IMG/VR virus record: IMGVR_UViG_3300034356_000609
Location: 1 to 64,000 of that record
Direction: 5' to 3' (one strand)
From: a virus
Length of the DNA stretch: 64,000 bases
A program made the translations under genes and the position numbers. Within the stretch, counting starts at the first letter, position 1; each line of letters begins with the position of its first letter. The notes below the pieces were generated by a model that was not told the origin of the DNA, ran no database searches, and saw nothing but the letters and a program-made list of their open reading frames with translations. Of this stretch, positions 14,807 through 23,064 are shown in pieces.

Positions 14807-15424
14807 ATGTTAAACAGAACAAGTACAAAAGAAAAAAAGATTCCTGTGAAGGGATTAGCCATAAAAGTTGAAAAAGTCTTAATTGAGACAATTTGCTCAG
14901 AATGTGGTAAAAAGAGACCTTATTCCAACAAATCCAAGAAGTTATGTGCTGTTTGTGTGAAAAAATCACAAATAGTAAAACTAAGAGAAAGAAAGGCAAA
15001 GGTCAAAAAGAAGAAAGCCGAATCCATTGGTGTGTTGACTAAGAAACTAGACCGTATTTTTAGCGTCTTCGTAAGATTATCTGGCACCAAAGAAGATGGC
15101 AGTTGTACTTGTTTTACTTGTAACAAAGTTTTGCACTGGAGAGAGATACAATGTGGACATTTTCAGTCAAGAAGATTCTACTCAACTCGATTCCATGAGC
15201 TAAATTGCAAACCTCAATGTTATGGCTGTAATATAGGTTTAAGTGGCAATCAATACACATTCGGAATAAACTTAGATAAACTTCATGGTAAGGATACGGC
15301 TGACTCAATGGTCAGGAAATCCAAGGAAGTTAAAAAGTTTACTAGCGAAGAGATGATGGAACTAATTGAACACTATGAGAAGGAAGTATCTGAAATAAGA
15401 AAACGATTAAACCTGTGGGAGTAA
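14807..15424 (+). CDS. ninG: NinG-like recombination nuclease
   Basis: This encodes 205 residues. An N-terminal CSECGK/CAVC zinc pair (near 26-48) is followed by a very basic linker. The core CTCFTCNKVLHW, CGHFQSRRFYSTRFHE, NCKPQCYGCN (near 101-143) is the NinG (lambda Rap-like) zinc/HNH-type pattern. Such proteins cut branched recombination intermediates. The gene lies directly before DNA polymerase, and its stop is two bases before the preferred polymerase ATG. Confidence 0.83.
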   Translation: MLNRTSTKEKKIPVKGLAIKVEKVLIETICSECGKKRPYSNKSKKLCAVCVKKSQIVKLRERKAKVKKKKAESIGVLTKKLDRIFSVFVRLSGTKEDGSCTCFTCNKVLHWREIQCGHFQSRRFYSTRFHELNCKPQCYGCNIGLSGNQYTFGINLDKLHGKDTADSMVRKSKEVKKFTSEEMMELIEHYEKEVSEIRKRLNLWE

Positions 15425-15426
15425 GT

Positions 15427-17430
15427 ATGATATATTTTGTAACGGAAGATCAAGCCTTAAGGCAACAGATCAGAAATCACCCTATGAGGCGGATAGATAC
15501 CTGTACTGTAGAAACGTGTATAGAGTCTATTAAACAGATGGATGACGATTGTATTGGGTTTGACATAGAAACTCTGGGATTTGACCCATATACAGACCGT
15601 ATTGTATGTATTCAGATAGGTAATGCTCGTGCTCAGTTTGTAATTGATACGGGAACAGTAGATATCCAACTCTTCAAAGAAATATTAGAGACTAGGACTC
15701 TTATAGGTCATAACCTAAAGTTTGATATTAGATTCCTTCTTCATCAGCGTATTATCCCTAGTAGGGTGTTTGATACTTTTCTTGCAGAGAAGACAACACA
15801 CCTAGGTCTAGAATCCCATCGATGCTCTCTGGCTGAGTGTACTGCCAGGTACTTAGGTTTAATTATGGATAAGACCGAAAGAGGTAAGATAGATGGAAAG
15901 TTTACTTACGAATTTATTATCTATAGTGCCACCGATGTAGCTTACTTACATGAACTTAAGAAAATACAAGAAAAGAAAATTCAGGAACTTGGATGTGCTG
16001 TATCTATAGAACTCGACAATAAGTTCGTTATTGTTTTATCTTATATAGAGTACTGTGGGATGAAACTTGACGTAAGTAAATGGATGAATAGATTGGAGAG
16101 AATAAAACAAGAGTCAGACCATCATTTGTCTATCCTAGAAGACTTTGTTACCAAGAATTATAGAAAGTTTGTTGAAGAACAGATTGATATGTTCCAAACC
16201 AAAGTAAAGACTAAGATTAACTGGAACTCAGCTGCACAAGTAATCAAACTGTTTACCTTAATGGGAGTAGATACTGAAGTTATCGTAGATGGTCAAGTAA
16301 AACACACTACAGAGAGCAGTCAACTAGTACCACAAGTTGATAAGTTCCCTATTCTCGACACATACATTAAGTATAAAGAATGTCAGAAGAATATTGGAAC
16401 CTATGGAGAGAACTGGATTAAGATGATTAACCCTGTAAGTGGAAGAATCCACACTCAGTACAAACAACTAATGAATACTGGTCGTTTGTCTAGTGGCGGT
16501 AAAAACATAGCCACTAAAGAATCCTATCCAAACTTTCAAAACATTCCTAGTGATGAGGAAACTAGAAGTTGTTTTGTAGCAGAGGAAGGAAATGTACTTA
16601 TTGGCTGTGATTACACAGGTCAAGAACAGATTGTCCTAGTAAATAAGTGTTTAGACGAGAACCTATTAGAATTTTATAGGAAAGATTTAGGTGATATGCA
16701 TTCATTCGTGGCTTCTAAGATGTACGCAGAACTAGATGGATTGCCGTTAGACGAAATCAAGAAAAAGCACAAGGACAAAAGACAAGCGGCAAAAGTCGCA
16801 GGATTTGCCATCAACTATGGTGGTAGTGGTAAAGGTATTGCTGAACAATTAGGATTATCTTTAGAGCAAGGACAACATATATACGAGTCCTACTTTAATG
16901 CATTTCCTGGTTTGAAGAATTACTTTGAAGAAGCCAAGAAATTTGGTACTACAAATGGCTACGTTCTTATATCAGAAGTAACAGGTAAAAGGTCTTTTGT
17001 AGACAATTACAAAGATTACTTAGAATTAAAGAAGAAGCAAGACAATGCGTTTTGGGAAAAGTACAAGAAACATAAGAAATCAAATACTCCTACTTACAAA
17101 GAAATGAAGAAGGAAGTACAGATTGTTAGTCAAAAGCGAGGAGCTATTGAACGTATGTCATTGAACTTCCCAATCCAAGGTGAATCTGCCGAGATAACAA
17201 AACTAGCAGGTATTTATTTTTGGAAGAAATTTCTTTTACCCAATAATTTAGTGTTTACTGTAAAGTTTATTAATGCTATACACGATGAGTATCTTTTAGA
17301 GTGCCCAAAAGGTTTGGCTGAAGAATGCGCTGAAGAACTAAAAAAAGCTATGGAAACTGCGGGAGATAAATTTTGTAAAACGGTCAAATTAAAGGCAGAA
17401 CCTAAAATAAGTTTATATTGGGAAAAATAA
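15427..17430 (+). CDS. Family A DNA polymerase with 3'-5' exonuclease
   Basis: This encodes 667 residues from ATG 15427. A GTG 12 bases upstream is possible but overlaps the ninG stop. The exonuclease domain has CIGFDIETLGFD (near 42), TLIGHNLKFDIRFL (near 94) and YSATDVAYLHE (near 166). Polymerase motif A is GCDYTGQEQIVLV (near 393), motif B KRQAAKVAGFAINYGG (near 451) and motif C AIHDEYLLEC (near 617). The DYTGQE motif A replaces the usual DYSQIE. This is the replicative polymerase. crAss-like phages carry either family A or family B; this one is family A. Confidence 0.95.
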   Translation: MIYFVTEDQALRQQIRNHPMRRIDTCTVETCIESIKQMDDDCIGFDIETLGFDPYTDRIVCIQIGNARAQFVIDTGTVDIQLFKEILETRTLIGHNLKFDIRFLLHQRIIPSRVFDTFLAEKTTHLGLESHRCSLAECTARYLGLIMDKTERGKIDGKFTYEFIIYSATDVAYLHELKKIQEKKIQELGCAVSIELDNKFVIVLSYIEYCGMKLDVSKWMNRLERIKQESDHHLSILEDFVTKNYRKFVEEQIDMFQTKVKTKINWNSAAQVIKLFTLMGVDTEVIVDGQVKHTTESSQLVPQVDKFPILDTYIKYKECQKNIGTYGENWIKMINPVSGRIHTQYKQLMNTGRLSSGGKNIATKESYPNFQNIPSDEETRSCFVAEEGNVLIGCDYTGQEQIVLVNKCLDENLLEFYRKDLGDMHSFVASKMYAELDGLPLDEIKKKHKDKRQAAKVAGFAINYGGSGKGIAEQLGLSLEQGQHIYESYFNAFPGLKNYFEEAKKFGTTNGYVLISEVTGKRSFVDNYKDYLELKKKQDNAFWEKYKKHKKSNTPTYKEMKKEVQIVSQKRGAIERMSLNFPIQGESAEITKLAGIYFWKKFLLPNNLVFTVKFINAIHDEYLLECPKGLAEECAEELKKAMETAGDKFCKTVKLKAEPKISLYWEK

Positions 17431-17468
17431 ATTATCCAAAGCATCTGTAGGATAATTTAAAAACTGTG

Positions 17469-17476
17469 TATATTTG
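17469..17476 (+). promoter_or_regulatory. TAnnTTTG promoter box before the HNH gene
   Basis: TATATTTG lies four bases before the ATG at 17481. The -33 region (CTG near 17445) is weak. The very short distance predicts a leaderless or near-leaderless transcript and a separate unit for the HNH gene. Confidence 0.6.
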
Positions 17477-17480
17477 CAAT

Positions 17481-17999
17481 ATGAAGACTTGTACTAAGTG
17501 TTTAATAGAAAAAAATTTATCAGAGTTTTACCTAGCAAAAGGGACTCACGATGGTCATACTTACAATTGTAAATCTTGCTATGCTGCTTATAGAGAAGGT
17601 AAAAGAGAGCAAGCAAGGATTTACATGGGTAAGTTACGAGAGACTAGAAAAGACGAACTCAACGCTAAAAAAAGAGAGTCTTGGAGTAAACAAGATTTCC
17701 GAAAAAAACTTATTTGTCAAGTACGAGGTAGGGCAAAAACTAGAGGGTTTGATTTTAATCTGGAATTAGAGGACATACCCTACACAGAAACCTGTCCACT
17801 ACTTGGGTGTAAGTTAATTCCTGGAACCCAACATGACTATGAATACACACATTCTTTAGATAGAATAGATCCTACTAAAGGATATATCAAGGGTAATGTG
17901 TGGGTTATGTCTAAAAAAGCAAACAGTATGAAAAATAACGCTAACAAAGAAGAATTAATATTATTTGCTGAGAATGTGTTAAAACTATTTAAAAAATAA
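17481..17999 (+). CDS. HNH homing-type endonuclease
   Basis: This encodes 172 residues from ATG 17481. A GTG five codons upstream lies inside the promoter box and was rejected. The N-terminal MKTCTKC and YNCKSC form a CxxC-CxxC zinc site. The C-terminal half has CPLLGCKL, HSLDRIDPTKGYIKGNVWVMSKKAN, matching the DR-DP-KGY-xxNV pattern of phage HNH endonucleases. Such genes are often mobile. Its place directly after the polymerase gene and its own promoter suggest it arrived as a free-standing homing endonuclease. Confidence 0.88.
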   Translation: MKTCTKCLIEKNLSEFYLAKGTHDGHTYNCKSCYAAYREGKREQARIYMGKLRETRKDELNAKKRESWSKQDFRKKLICQVRGRAKTRGFDFNLELEDIPYTETCPLLGCKLIPGTQHDYEYTHSLDRIDPTKGYIKGNVWVMSKKANSMKNNANKEELILFAENVLKLFKK

Positions 18000-18024
18000 A
18001 AACAAACTAAAACAAAGAAAAATT

Positions 18025-18582
18025 ATGGGAGCAAATTTAATTATAGTAAGTGGCACAGGAGCCACTATGCGTGAAGCGTATGCTGATGCAGTAGAGATTG
18101 CAGCCTACGAATATGGCAATGACCCTTACAATGGTACAATTACAACTACTAGTGGATGTATAGATGTTACTAAGGAGTTTCGTGAATCTGGCTTAGAGTT
18201 AGACGAGTATGCTGACGATATCTGTAACAAAAATAAATTAAGCAAGTGGGGAAATGCACATGGCATCTGTGTTAGTGAACCTGTAGTCAATACCAACAAG
18301 ATTAAATCACAAGTAGAAACAACTCCACAGCGTGGTGCTAGAGCTTGGAAAACTGTTTATGTGGTACAAGACAATGCAGGTAATGTACTAGAGAGTAGGG
18401 CATTTCGAATTGATGCTATTAACATAGCTAGAGAGTATACGGAACGCACAAAGAACTCTAGTCAAGTAGTTATCCAAAAAGTCCTAGCTAACTCCTCTCC
18501 ACTTGTCTCTAAGATAACTTACAAGAAATCAGACAAAGAGAAGAAAGGTTTGTATTACTTTATAGCATTAGCAGCAGAATGA
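18025..18582 (+). CDS. Unknown protein, 185 residues
   Basis: This begins MGANLIIVSGTGATMREA, with many Ala and Tyr, and contains EIAAYEYGNDPYNGTI, CIDVTKEFRESGL and a later strand-rich half (RAWKTVYVVQDNAGNVLESRA, QVVIQKV). No known domain is identified. The first 80 residues include a repeated alpha/beta pattern reminiscent of an AYADAxxxAxYEYG fold found in many phage hypothetical proteins. The stop overlaps the next start by four bases. Confidence 0.6.
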   Translation: MGANLIIVSGTGATMREAYADAVEIAAYEYGNDPYNGTITTTSGCIDVTKEFRESGLELDEYADDICNKNKLSKWGNAHGICVSEPVVNTNKIKSQVETTPQRGARAWKTVYVVQDNAGNVLESRAFRIDAINIAREYTERTKNSSQVVIQKVLANSSPLVSKITYKKSDKEKKGLYYFIALAAE

Positions 18583-18836
18583 ATAGACTAGAGCATGAAG
18601 TAGAAAGGTTGGAATTAGCCAACCTTCTACTAAAAGACAAAAAGATTGTAGAAATCCGCTACTCAACCGAAGAAGAGATAAAGGAGATGGGTTGGCACGA
18701 AGCTTTCATTATATTTAGAACGGAAGACGGTGTAAGTTTTTACCCTAGCAGAGATTTTGAAGGTAATGAGGCAGGTGTTATCTTTCTACAAGAGCCAGTT
18801 TCCCTCAAAGGTCCACTACTATTTCACGAATTCTAA
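18579..18836 (+). CDS. Unknown small protein, 85 residues
   Basis: This encodes MNRLEHEVERLELANLLLKDK to LLFHEF. An N-terminal helix (heptad-like) is followed by strands KIVEIRYSTEE and EAFIIFRTEDGVSFYPSRD. No recognised family. It is coupled to both neighbours (ATGA upstream, TAATG downstream). Confidence 0.65.
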   Translation: MNRLEHEVERLELANLLLKDKKIVEIRYSTEEEIKEMGWHEAFIIFRTEDGVSFYPSRDFEGNEAGVIFLQEPVSLKGPLLFHEF

Positions 18837-19474
18837 TGGCAAATCATTGTTATAACTACGCTACATTTCATGGAGACGCAGCAGGTATAGTCAGACTGCA
18901 CAAAAGATTACTTAAAATCTTATCTGAACAGGAGAGAGGTTACGGAGGTATTCACTTTGACATAAGCAACTACCATACTGTTTTATTTGGTAAACGTAAC
19001 AACAAAGTAGATGCCTATGACAGCTTTGGTTCTAAATGGTTTGAATGTGAGTTTGAACTTAATTTCTTTGATGAGAAAGTTTGCAGTGTAACTCTTATGG
19101 GAGATAGTGCCTGGAGTCCTATGACACCTCTATTCATAAAGATTTGTAAGAAATACGACTTACAATGTAATGGGAATTACGAGGAGTCAGGTATGGACTT
19201 TGCAGGAGAGTTCTCCATAGATGCTGAAGGCACTTGTGAGGTTGAAGAAACTACTTACCAAGAGTTCCAACAGAAGCACAATCCCGAATCTTATTGGGAT
19301 ACTGTAATTACTGATATCCAAGATGGTTACTGTGAGACCTTTGAAGCTGTACTAGAAAGATTTAACCCACATATCTGGGAACTTAATAAATCTGAGATAG
19401 CAGAACTTAGAACTTACTTTAACGATTACAAGGATTCTCTAGGAGAAATTAACAATGACCAAGAAACCATCTGA
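18836..19474 (+). CDS. YubB/DUF1281-like ferredoxin-fold protein
   Basis: This encodes 212 residues. The start MANHCYNYATFHGDAAGI matches the typical opening of YubB/DUF1281 proteins, which begin with MPNWCxNxL-type strands and adopt a ferredoxin-like fold. The middle FGSKWFECEFEL, SAWSPMTPLF also fits: the family carries a W-x-x-x-W strand near the centre. Function is unknown, but the family occurs on plasmids and phages. It shares one base with the previous stop and overlaps the next gene by 20 bases. Confidence 0.65.
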   Translation: MANHCYNYATFHGDAAGIVRLHKRLLKILSEQERGYGGIHFDISNYHTVLFGKRNNKVDAYDSFGSKWFECEFELNFFDEKVCSVTLMGDSAWSPMTPLFIKICKKYDLQCNGNYEESGMDFAGEFSIDAEGTCEVEETTYQEFQQKHNPESYWDTVITDIQDGYCETFEAVLERFNPHIWELNKSEIAELRTYFNDYKDSLGEINNDQETI

Positions 19475-19769
19475 AGTACAGATACTTAAAGATGTAAGAA
19501 GGGCCTACGTACTTGCGAAGGCCCTTAACATCCAGTATCAATACATACGAGAGTATGTAAATGTAGACATGTACAAAACTATAAGTACAGCCAAAGGCAC
19601 TAACTCTTACTTTATCAAACAGATAGACCTAGCTTTTGGTCGTAAGAATGTTGAGAATCAGTTGGACTACGATGAACAGATGGCTTTTAGAATCCTTGAA
19701 GAACTAGAAGAACTAGAAAGGTCAGAGAAGTTAGAATTAATTGAACGTAAAAAGAAGAAAGATGATTAA
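19455..19769 (+). CDS. Unknown helical protein, 104 residues
   Basis: This encodes MTKKPSEVQILKDVRRAY to KLELIERKKKKDD. It is alpha-helical with a charged C-terminal coil (EEQMAF-type helix, then EELEELERSEKLELIERKKKK). No family is recognised. It overlaps both neighbours, and its last bases contain the next start. Confidence 0.6.
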   Translation: MTKKPSEVQILKDVRRAYVLAKALNIQYQYIREYVNVDMYKTISTAKGTNSYFIKQIDLAFGRKNVENQLDYDEQMAFRILEELEELERSEKLELIERKKKKDD

Positions 19770-20199
19770 CAGAGTTTATTTACCCGCACAACTGGTAAAG
19801 AAGATTGATGGTACGAGTTACCTTAAAATAGATAGAGACCTACTACAAGAATACTATAGTGCTGTAATGAACAATGCCAACGAGGTAGATGTAGAAGTAT
19901 GTATTACTCGAATAGACAGTAAGAAAAGTTTACAACAACTTAGGTATTTTTATAGTGTAGTTGTTCCTATTATTAAGGCGGGATTAGAAGATTTGCAGGG
20001 AGAAAGTTTAACTAAAGAAGAAGTTATTATGTTCCTTAAAGATAAATTCTTCTACGAAGATGTCCCAACAAACAACACATACGTAAGACTACCTATGTCT
20101 TTGTCTAAAGCAACTAAGGAAGAAACAAGTAAGTTTATTTCTAATGTAATTAATTTTGGAAATGACATATTAGGAGTACGTTTCCCAGAATCTAACTAA
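19762..20199 (+). CDS. NinB-like protein, probable
   Basis: This encodes 145 residues from ATG 19762. A TTG at 19741 is in frame but would lengthen the overlap. The segment KKSLQQLRYFYSVVVPIIKAGL (near 55-76) resembles the QxxxYxxxVxPxI helix of NinB recombination proteins, and the C-terminal half SLTKEEVIMFLKDKFF fits that fold. NinB-type proteins bind ssDNA and act with annealing proteins. Match to the family is by eye only. Confidence 0.5.
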   Translation: MINRVYLPAQLVKKIDGTSYLKIDRDLLQEYYSAVMNNANEVDVEVCITRIDSKKSLQQLRYFYSVVVPIIKAGLEDLQGESLTKEEVIMFLKDKFFYEDVPTNNTYVRLPMSLSKATKEETSKFISNVINFGNDILGVRFPESN

Positions 20200-20206
20200 A
20201 TTTATT

Positions 20207-20593
20207 ATGAGTTTTGAAAAGAAAATAAAAAAAGAAACCCCCCAAAAAGATACTGAAAGATACACCGACGAGATGCAAGCCTTACGATACAATCAAGGTA
20301 AGTTAGAATGGTCATTGGTTGACTTTGACTCATTAGAAGGTCTAGTTAGAGTTTTAGAGTACGGGAAAGACAAATATGCACGGGATAACTGGAAGCTAGG
20401 TATGCCCGTAACTCAAGTTACCGAGAGTTTAATGAGGCATTTGTTTGCCTTTGCTAAAGGTGAGGATGTAGACCCTGAGTCAGGCTGTCGTCACATCTCA
20501 CACGTATTATGCAATGCAATGTTCTTAGAATACATCTTAAGAGAAAAACAACACTATGATGATAGGAAACCGAGTAACCCTAACGACTTATAA
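20207..20593 (+). CDS. dATP/dGTP diphosphohydrolase-like protein (PF18909 type)
   Basis: This encodes 128 residues. Features fit the dATP/dGTP diphosphohydrolase N-terminal family: LRYNQGKLEWSLVDFDSL (Lys near 33), VLEYGKDKYARDNWKLG (near 51-67), SLMRHLFAFAKGEDVDPESG (near 75-95) and HISHVLCNAMFLEYI (near 98-112). Enzymes of this group hydrolyse purine dNTPs and in some phages shape the nucleotide pool during DNA modification. Nucleotide pool control also fits the nearby dCMP deaminase. Confidence 0.75.
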   Translation: MSFEKKIKKETPQKDTERYTDEMQALRYNQGKLEWSLVDFDSLEGLVRVLEYGKDKYARDNWKLGMPVTQVTESLMRHLFAFAKGEDVDPESGCRHISHVLCNAMFLEYILREKQHYDDRKPSNPNDL

Positions 20594-20748
20594 TTTCTTC
20601 CGTAAGAAAAAAGGACAGAGAGATACTGTTTTTCTTTTTTTCTATCTCCTTCCACACTGTTCTTTGTCTAAAACAACATCCCAAGTAAAAGTAAACTTAC
20701 ACTTAGGTTGGTTGTTTTGGTCATTGACAATAACCATCCTAAAAGATT
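20594..20748 (+). other. Non-coding gap with weak terminator-like T tract
   Basis: The 155-base gap contains ACAG and CTGT flanking a short AT-rich loop, then a T-rich run near 20630. This could be a weak terminator for the upstream gene. An open frame crosses it (from 20556) but has the composition of spacer, so no gene is called. No TAnnTTTG box was found before the ATG at 20749. Confidence 0.35.
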
Positions 20749-21732
20749 ATGATACTAAACGAAGAATACCTAGAAAGTAGTGCAGTTAGTCAAAGCAGAC
20801 TAAAAAAGCTACTATTACACCCACAAATGTATCTGAATGCTTATAGCAATTCAGAACTAGACGAACCCAAAGAAACTTCAGTTATAGGAGATGCAGTAGA
20901 CTTAATCTTAACTCAAGGCGATGACGTGTTCTATAATAGTTTCTATATTACAGATGCAGAAAGACCTACGGCACAAATGGGAGATTTTGTTTGGCATCTT
21001 TACATTAACCGTAACGACTCTAATGCAGAACAAATAGCATATGATACTGTAGGCTTCAAGAGAGACAAAATAGAGAAGGTTCGTGAAAGGTTTGAGAAGG
21101 AAGGTAGAATGTACTATGAAGCGTTGTTAGAGTCTGAAGGTAAAAGCACTATCAGCACACAACAAATGGCTAAAATTAATGCAATCGTAGACAGTTTAAG
21201 AACAAATCCTTTTACTGCAGAGTGGATTGTAGGTAATCAGGACATAGAACTACATAAACAAGTTGTGCTGAACTTTGAGTATCTTGGTGTACCATGCAAA
21301 GGTTTAGTAGATTTGATTGCCGTAGATCGCAAAAGATGCATCATATATCCTATTGACATAAAGACAAGTTCATGTTCTACAGGGACATGGGCACATACTA
21401 TGTTTTGGAAGTTCCGTTATGACATCCAAGCTGCCTTTTATACTTACGGAATTAAAAACGGTGGTCTATTAGATAAGTTTGGCTGTGATAAAGTACATCC
21501 TTTTAGGTTTATCGTAGAGAACCAAGACTTTCCTGGTAATCCATTAATCTATCAGATAGCTGACACAGTAGCACAAATAGGCTATACAGGTGGTACTATT
21601 GACGGCAGAGTTTATGAGGGCTTTCATCAAGCAGTAGAAAGATACAAATGGCACACTGAAAATGATTTGTGGCAGTATCCTATGCATGATTATGTAAACA
21701 ACGGTGTAAGACAGATAGGTAATGCATTTTAA
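20749..21732 (+). CDS. PD-(D/E)XK exonuclease, RecE/Cas4-like
   Basis: This encodes 327 residues. The N-terminus SSAVSQSRLKKLLLHPQMYLNA matches the SxSxLKxxxxxP opening of phage exodeoxyribonuclease VIII/RecB-like nucleases. Active-site elements follow: VIGDAVDLI (near 43), GLVDLIAVD (Asp near 186), YPIDIKTSS (DxK near 202) and FRYDIQAAFYTYGI (Gln-Tyr motif near 226). It would resect dsDNA ends and supply ssDNA to the annealing protein, so it pairs functionally with the Sak4-like ATPase and SSB. Confidence 0.83.
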   Translation: MILNEEYLESSAVSQSRLKKLLLHPQMYLNAYSNSELDEPKETSVIGDAVDLILTQGDDVFYNSFYITDAERPTAQMGDFVWHLYINRNDSNAEQIAYDTVGFKRDKIEKVRERFEKEGRMYYEALLESEGKSTISTQQMAKINAIVDSLRTNPFTAEWIVGNQDIELHKQVVLNFEYLGVPCKGLVDLIAVDRKRCIIYPIDIKTSSCSTGTWAHTMFWKFRYDIQAAFYTYGIKNGGLLDKFGCDKVHPFRFIVENQDFPGNPLIYQIADTVAQIGYTGGTIDGRVYEGFHQAVERYKWHTENDLWQYPMHDYVNNGVRQIGNAF

Positions 21733-22234
21733 TCCTGTAAACAACTCAGAAGGGTCAGGTAGACTTAATCACATGGTCATTAACAAACAAACCTTAACTA
21801 GTCAGTATTTGAGTGCACTTGTGTTTAATAATCAGGCATTACCTACACTTCGTAGCTTTGGTTTGATAAACGTTTATCTCGATGATTACGGACATAGCAA
21901 ACGACACTCAGGGGATTGTTTGTTTTTCCTATTCAGTAATAAGAATAAACCCGACTATGATAGTTTCGAGAGAAAGATTGCAGACTTTGCATCGTTTCAT
22001 GATTATTATGAAGTACCTCAACCAGAAGATCTACAAAGGATGTATATATTTAAAGTACATCCTGCATACAGAAGAGACTTATTTAGCTTTAAGTATAATC
22101 GTTTAGATGAACTTAGTGAGCAGTTCTTTCGTGTGGTAGACCCTCAGATTAATGTCAGCGAGTTAAAGGTTGAACTAGATAAAGAGATTTATCGATTCAA
22201 CAACTACCTAGAAATAATAAAGGAGGGTTTATAG
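21722..22234 (+). CDS. Unknown protein, 170 residues
   Basis: This starts at an ATG that overlaps the exonuclease stop by 11 bases. Product: MHFNPVNNSEGSGRLNHMV to EIIKEGL. The middle part has a His-rich patch (GHSKRHSGDCLFFLF) and strands IADFASFHDYYEV, MYIFKVHPAYR. No family recognised. The stop codon lies inside the loop of the terminator hairpin at 22219-22243, so this gene ends a transcription unit. Confidence 0.65.
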   Translation: MHFNPVNNSEGSGRLNHMVINKQTLTSQYLSALVFNNQALPTLRSFGLINVYLDDYGHSKRHSGDCLFFLFSNKNKPDYDSFERKIADFASFHDYYEVPQPEDLQRMYIFKVHPAYRRDLFSFKYNRLDELSEQFFRVVDPQINVSELKVELDKEIYRFNNYLEIIKEGL

Positions 22235-22250
22235 CCCTCCTTTACTTTTA
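22219..22250 (+). terminator. Terminator overlapping a stop codon, convergent site
   Basis: AAAGGAGGG pairs perfectly with CCCTCCTTT around TTTATAG, and the stop codon TAG is in the loop. T-rich sequence follows on the plus strand and A-rich sequence (AATAATA) precedes it, so it may also terminate the minus-strand gene that converges on it. Confidence 0.85.
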
Positions 22251-22268
22251 ACTAAACTTAAACTACAG

Positions 22269-22580
22269 TCACAAAATCTCGTCAGAAATCTCCGACAAGT
22301 TACTTGGCACTGATATCTTTGACTCCTGTGGAATGTTCTCTACTTCTACCACTTCTTCAATAGGAGTTGCACTTAACTTACCTTCATCTGCAAGTCGTTC
22401 CATGATGTTATTTTTTGCTTGTGTAGCCAATGCAAACGTCTCCATAAGAGTGTTCAATGGTACTTGGCTAATGGCAACAGTTTGTAAATCTACTACCTGC
22501 AATAAGGCTGCAAGTTCAGTTCCTTTAAGTGTAATTACCTCGTCAGGTTTCCAGTACACGGTTGATTGTTGGCTTTCCAT
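22269..22580 (-). CDS. Unknown protein on the opposite strand, 103 residues
   Basis: This encodes MESQQSTVYWKPDEVI to SEISDEIL. Early residues form a strand then helices (LKGTELAALLQVVD, TLMETFALATQAKNNIME), and the C-terminal 35 residues are acidic and probably disordered. It is the only minus-strand gene within the plus-strand arm. It has its own near-perfect promoter at 22600-22631 and ends at a convergent terminator, so it is a deliberate independent unit. It could be a regulator, although no DNA-binding motif is evident. Confidence 0.75.
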   Translation of the reverse strand: MESQQSTVYWKPDEVITLKGTELAALLQVVDLQTVAISQVPLNTLMETFALATQAKNNIMERLADEGKLSATPIEEVVEVENIPQESKISVPSNLSEISDEIL

Positions 22581-22599
22581 AATTTTTATTATTATGTTT

Positions 22600-22631
22600 C
22601 AAATATACTTCTAAGTTAATAACTTTGCAAA
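22600..22631 (-). promoter_or_regulatory. Promoter for the minus-strand gene at 22580
   Basis: Read on the minus strand, TTTG (22631-22628) is followed by 20 bases and TATATTTG (22607-22600). This matches the Bacteroidota promoter pattern. The ATG is 19 bases beyond. The box overlaps the divergent plus-strand promoter. Confidence 0.75.
22620..22627 (+). promoter_or_regulatory. Promoter box for dCMP deaminase
   Basis: TAACTTTG stands nine bases before the ATG at 22637. GTTTC occurs about 20 bases further upstream as a partial -33 element. The short distance predicts a near-leaderless transcript. It shares the same 60-base region with the divergent promoter for the minus-strand gene. Confidence 0.65.
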
Positions 22632-22636
22632 TTAAG

Positions 22637-23062
22637 ATGTCAAAACTAAGCCACCAAAACAAGAAAAATAAGCTCTACATGGACATAGCTCACAGGGTAG
22701 CTAAAGAGTCCTATTGTAAACGTTTAGAGGTAGGTGCTGTTATAGTCAAAGATGGGAATATTATATCATTCGGATATAACGGAACCCCTAGCGGCATGCC
22801 TAACAAATGTGAAGAGAACGATGTAACTTTGAGCTACATTCTTCACGCTGAGTCTAACGCTATTACAAAGGCTTGTAAGAGCACCGTAAGTACATTGGGA
22901 GCAAGTATGTATATTACACACTCTTGTTGTCTTGAGTGTGCTAGATTAATCATACAAAGCGGTATCAAAGAAGTGTATTATGCAGAAGAATACAGATCAC
23001 CCGCAGGACTTAACCTACTTAAGAATTGTAAAATAAAACTAACCAAATTAACCAAACTATAA
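22637..23062 (+). CDS. dCMP deaminase
   Basis: This encodes 141 residues. The zinc-dependent deaminase motifs are HAESNAI (near 76: His ligand and catalytic Glu) and SCCLECARLI (near 101: two Cys ligands, with Ser in place of the usual Pro of PCxxC). EVGAVIVKDGNIISFGYNGTPSGM (near 28) is the conserved N-terminal strand and GTPxG loop of the dCMP deaminase family. It makes dUMP for dTTP synthesis. The TTG-initiated extension at 22625 lies in the promoter box and was rejected. It has its own promoter. Confidence 0.92.
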   Translation: MSKLSHQNKKNKLYMDIAHRVAKESYCKRLEVGAVIVKDGNIISFGYNGTPSGMPNKCEENDVTLSYILHAESNAITKACKSTVSTLGASMYITHSCCLECARLIIQSGIKEVYYAEEYRSPAGLNLLKNCKIKLTKLTKL

Positions 23063-23064
23063 AC

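Noticed and set aside
17466-17480. GTG start for the HNH gene five codons upstream
   Set aside because: It overlaps the TATATTTG promoter box; ATG 17481 is downstream of it and starts with the zinc motif.
20556-20780. A 74-residue open frame across the gap before the exonuclease gene
   Set aside because: It overlaps both flanking genes, and its composition is T-rich spacer including a poly-T tract, so it is unlikely to be a gene.
22625-22636. TTG start for dCMP deaminase four codons upstream
   Set aside because: The TTG lies in the promoter box TAACTTTG. The ATG at 22637 fits the family start better.
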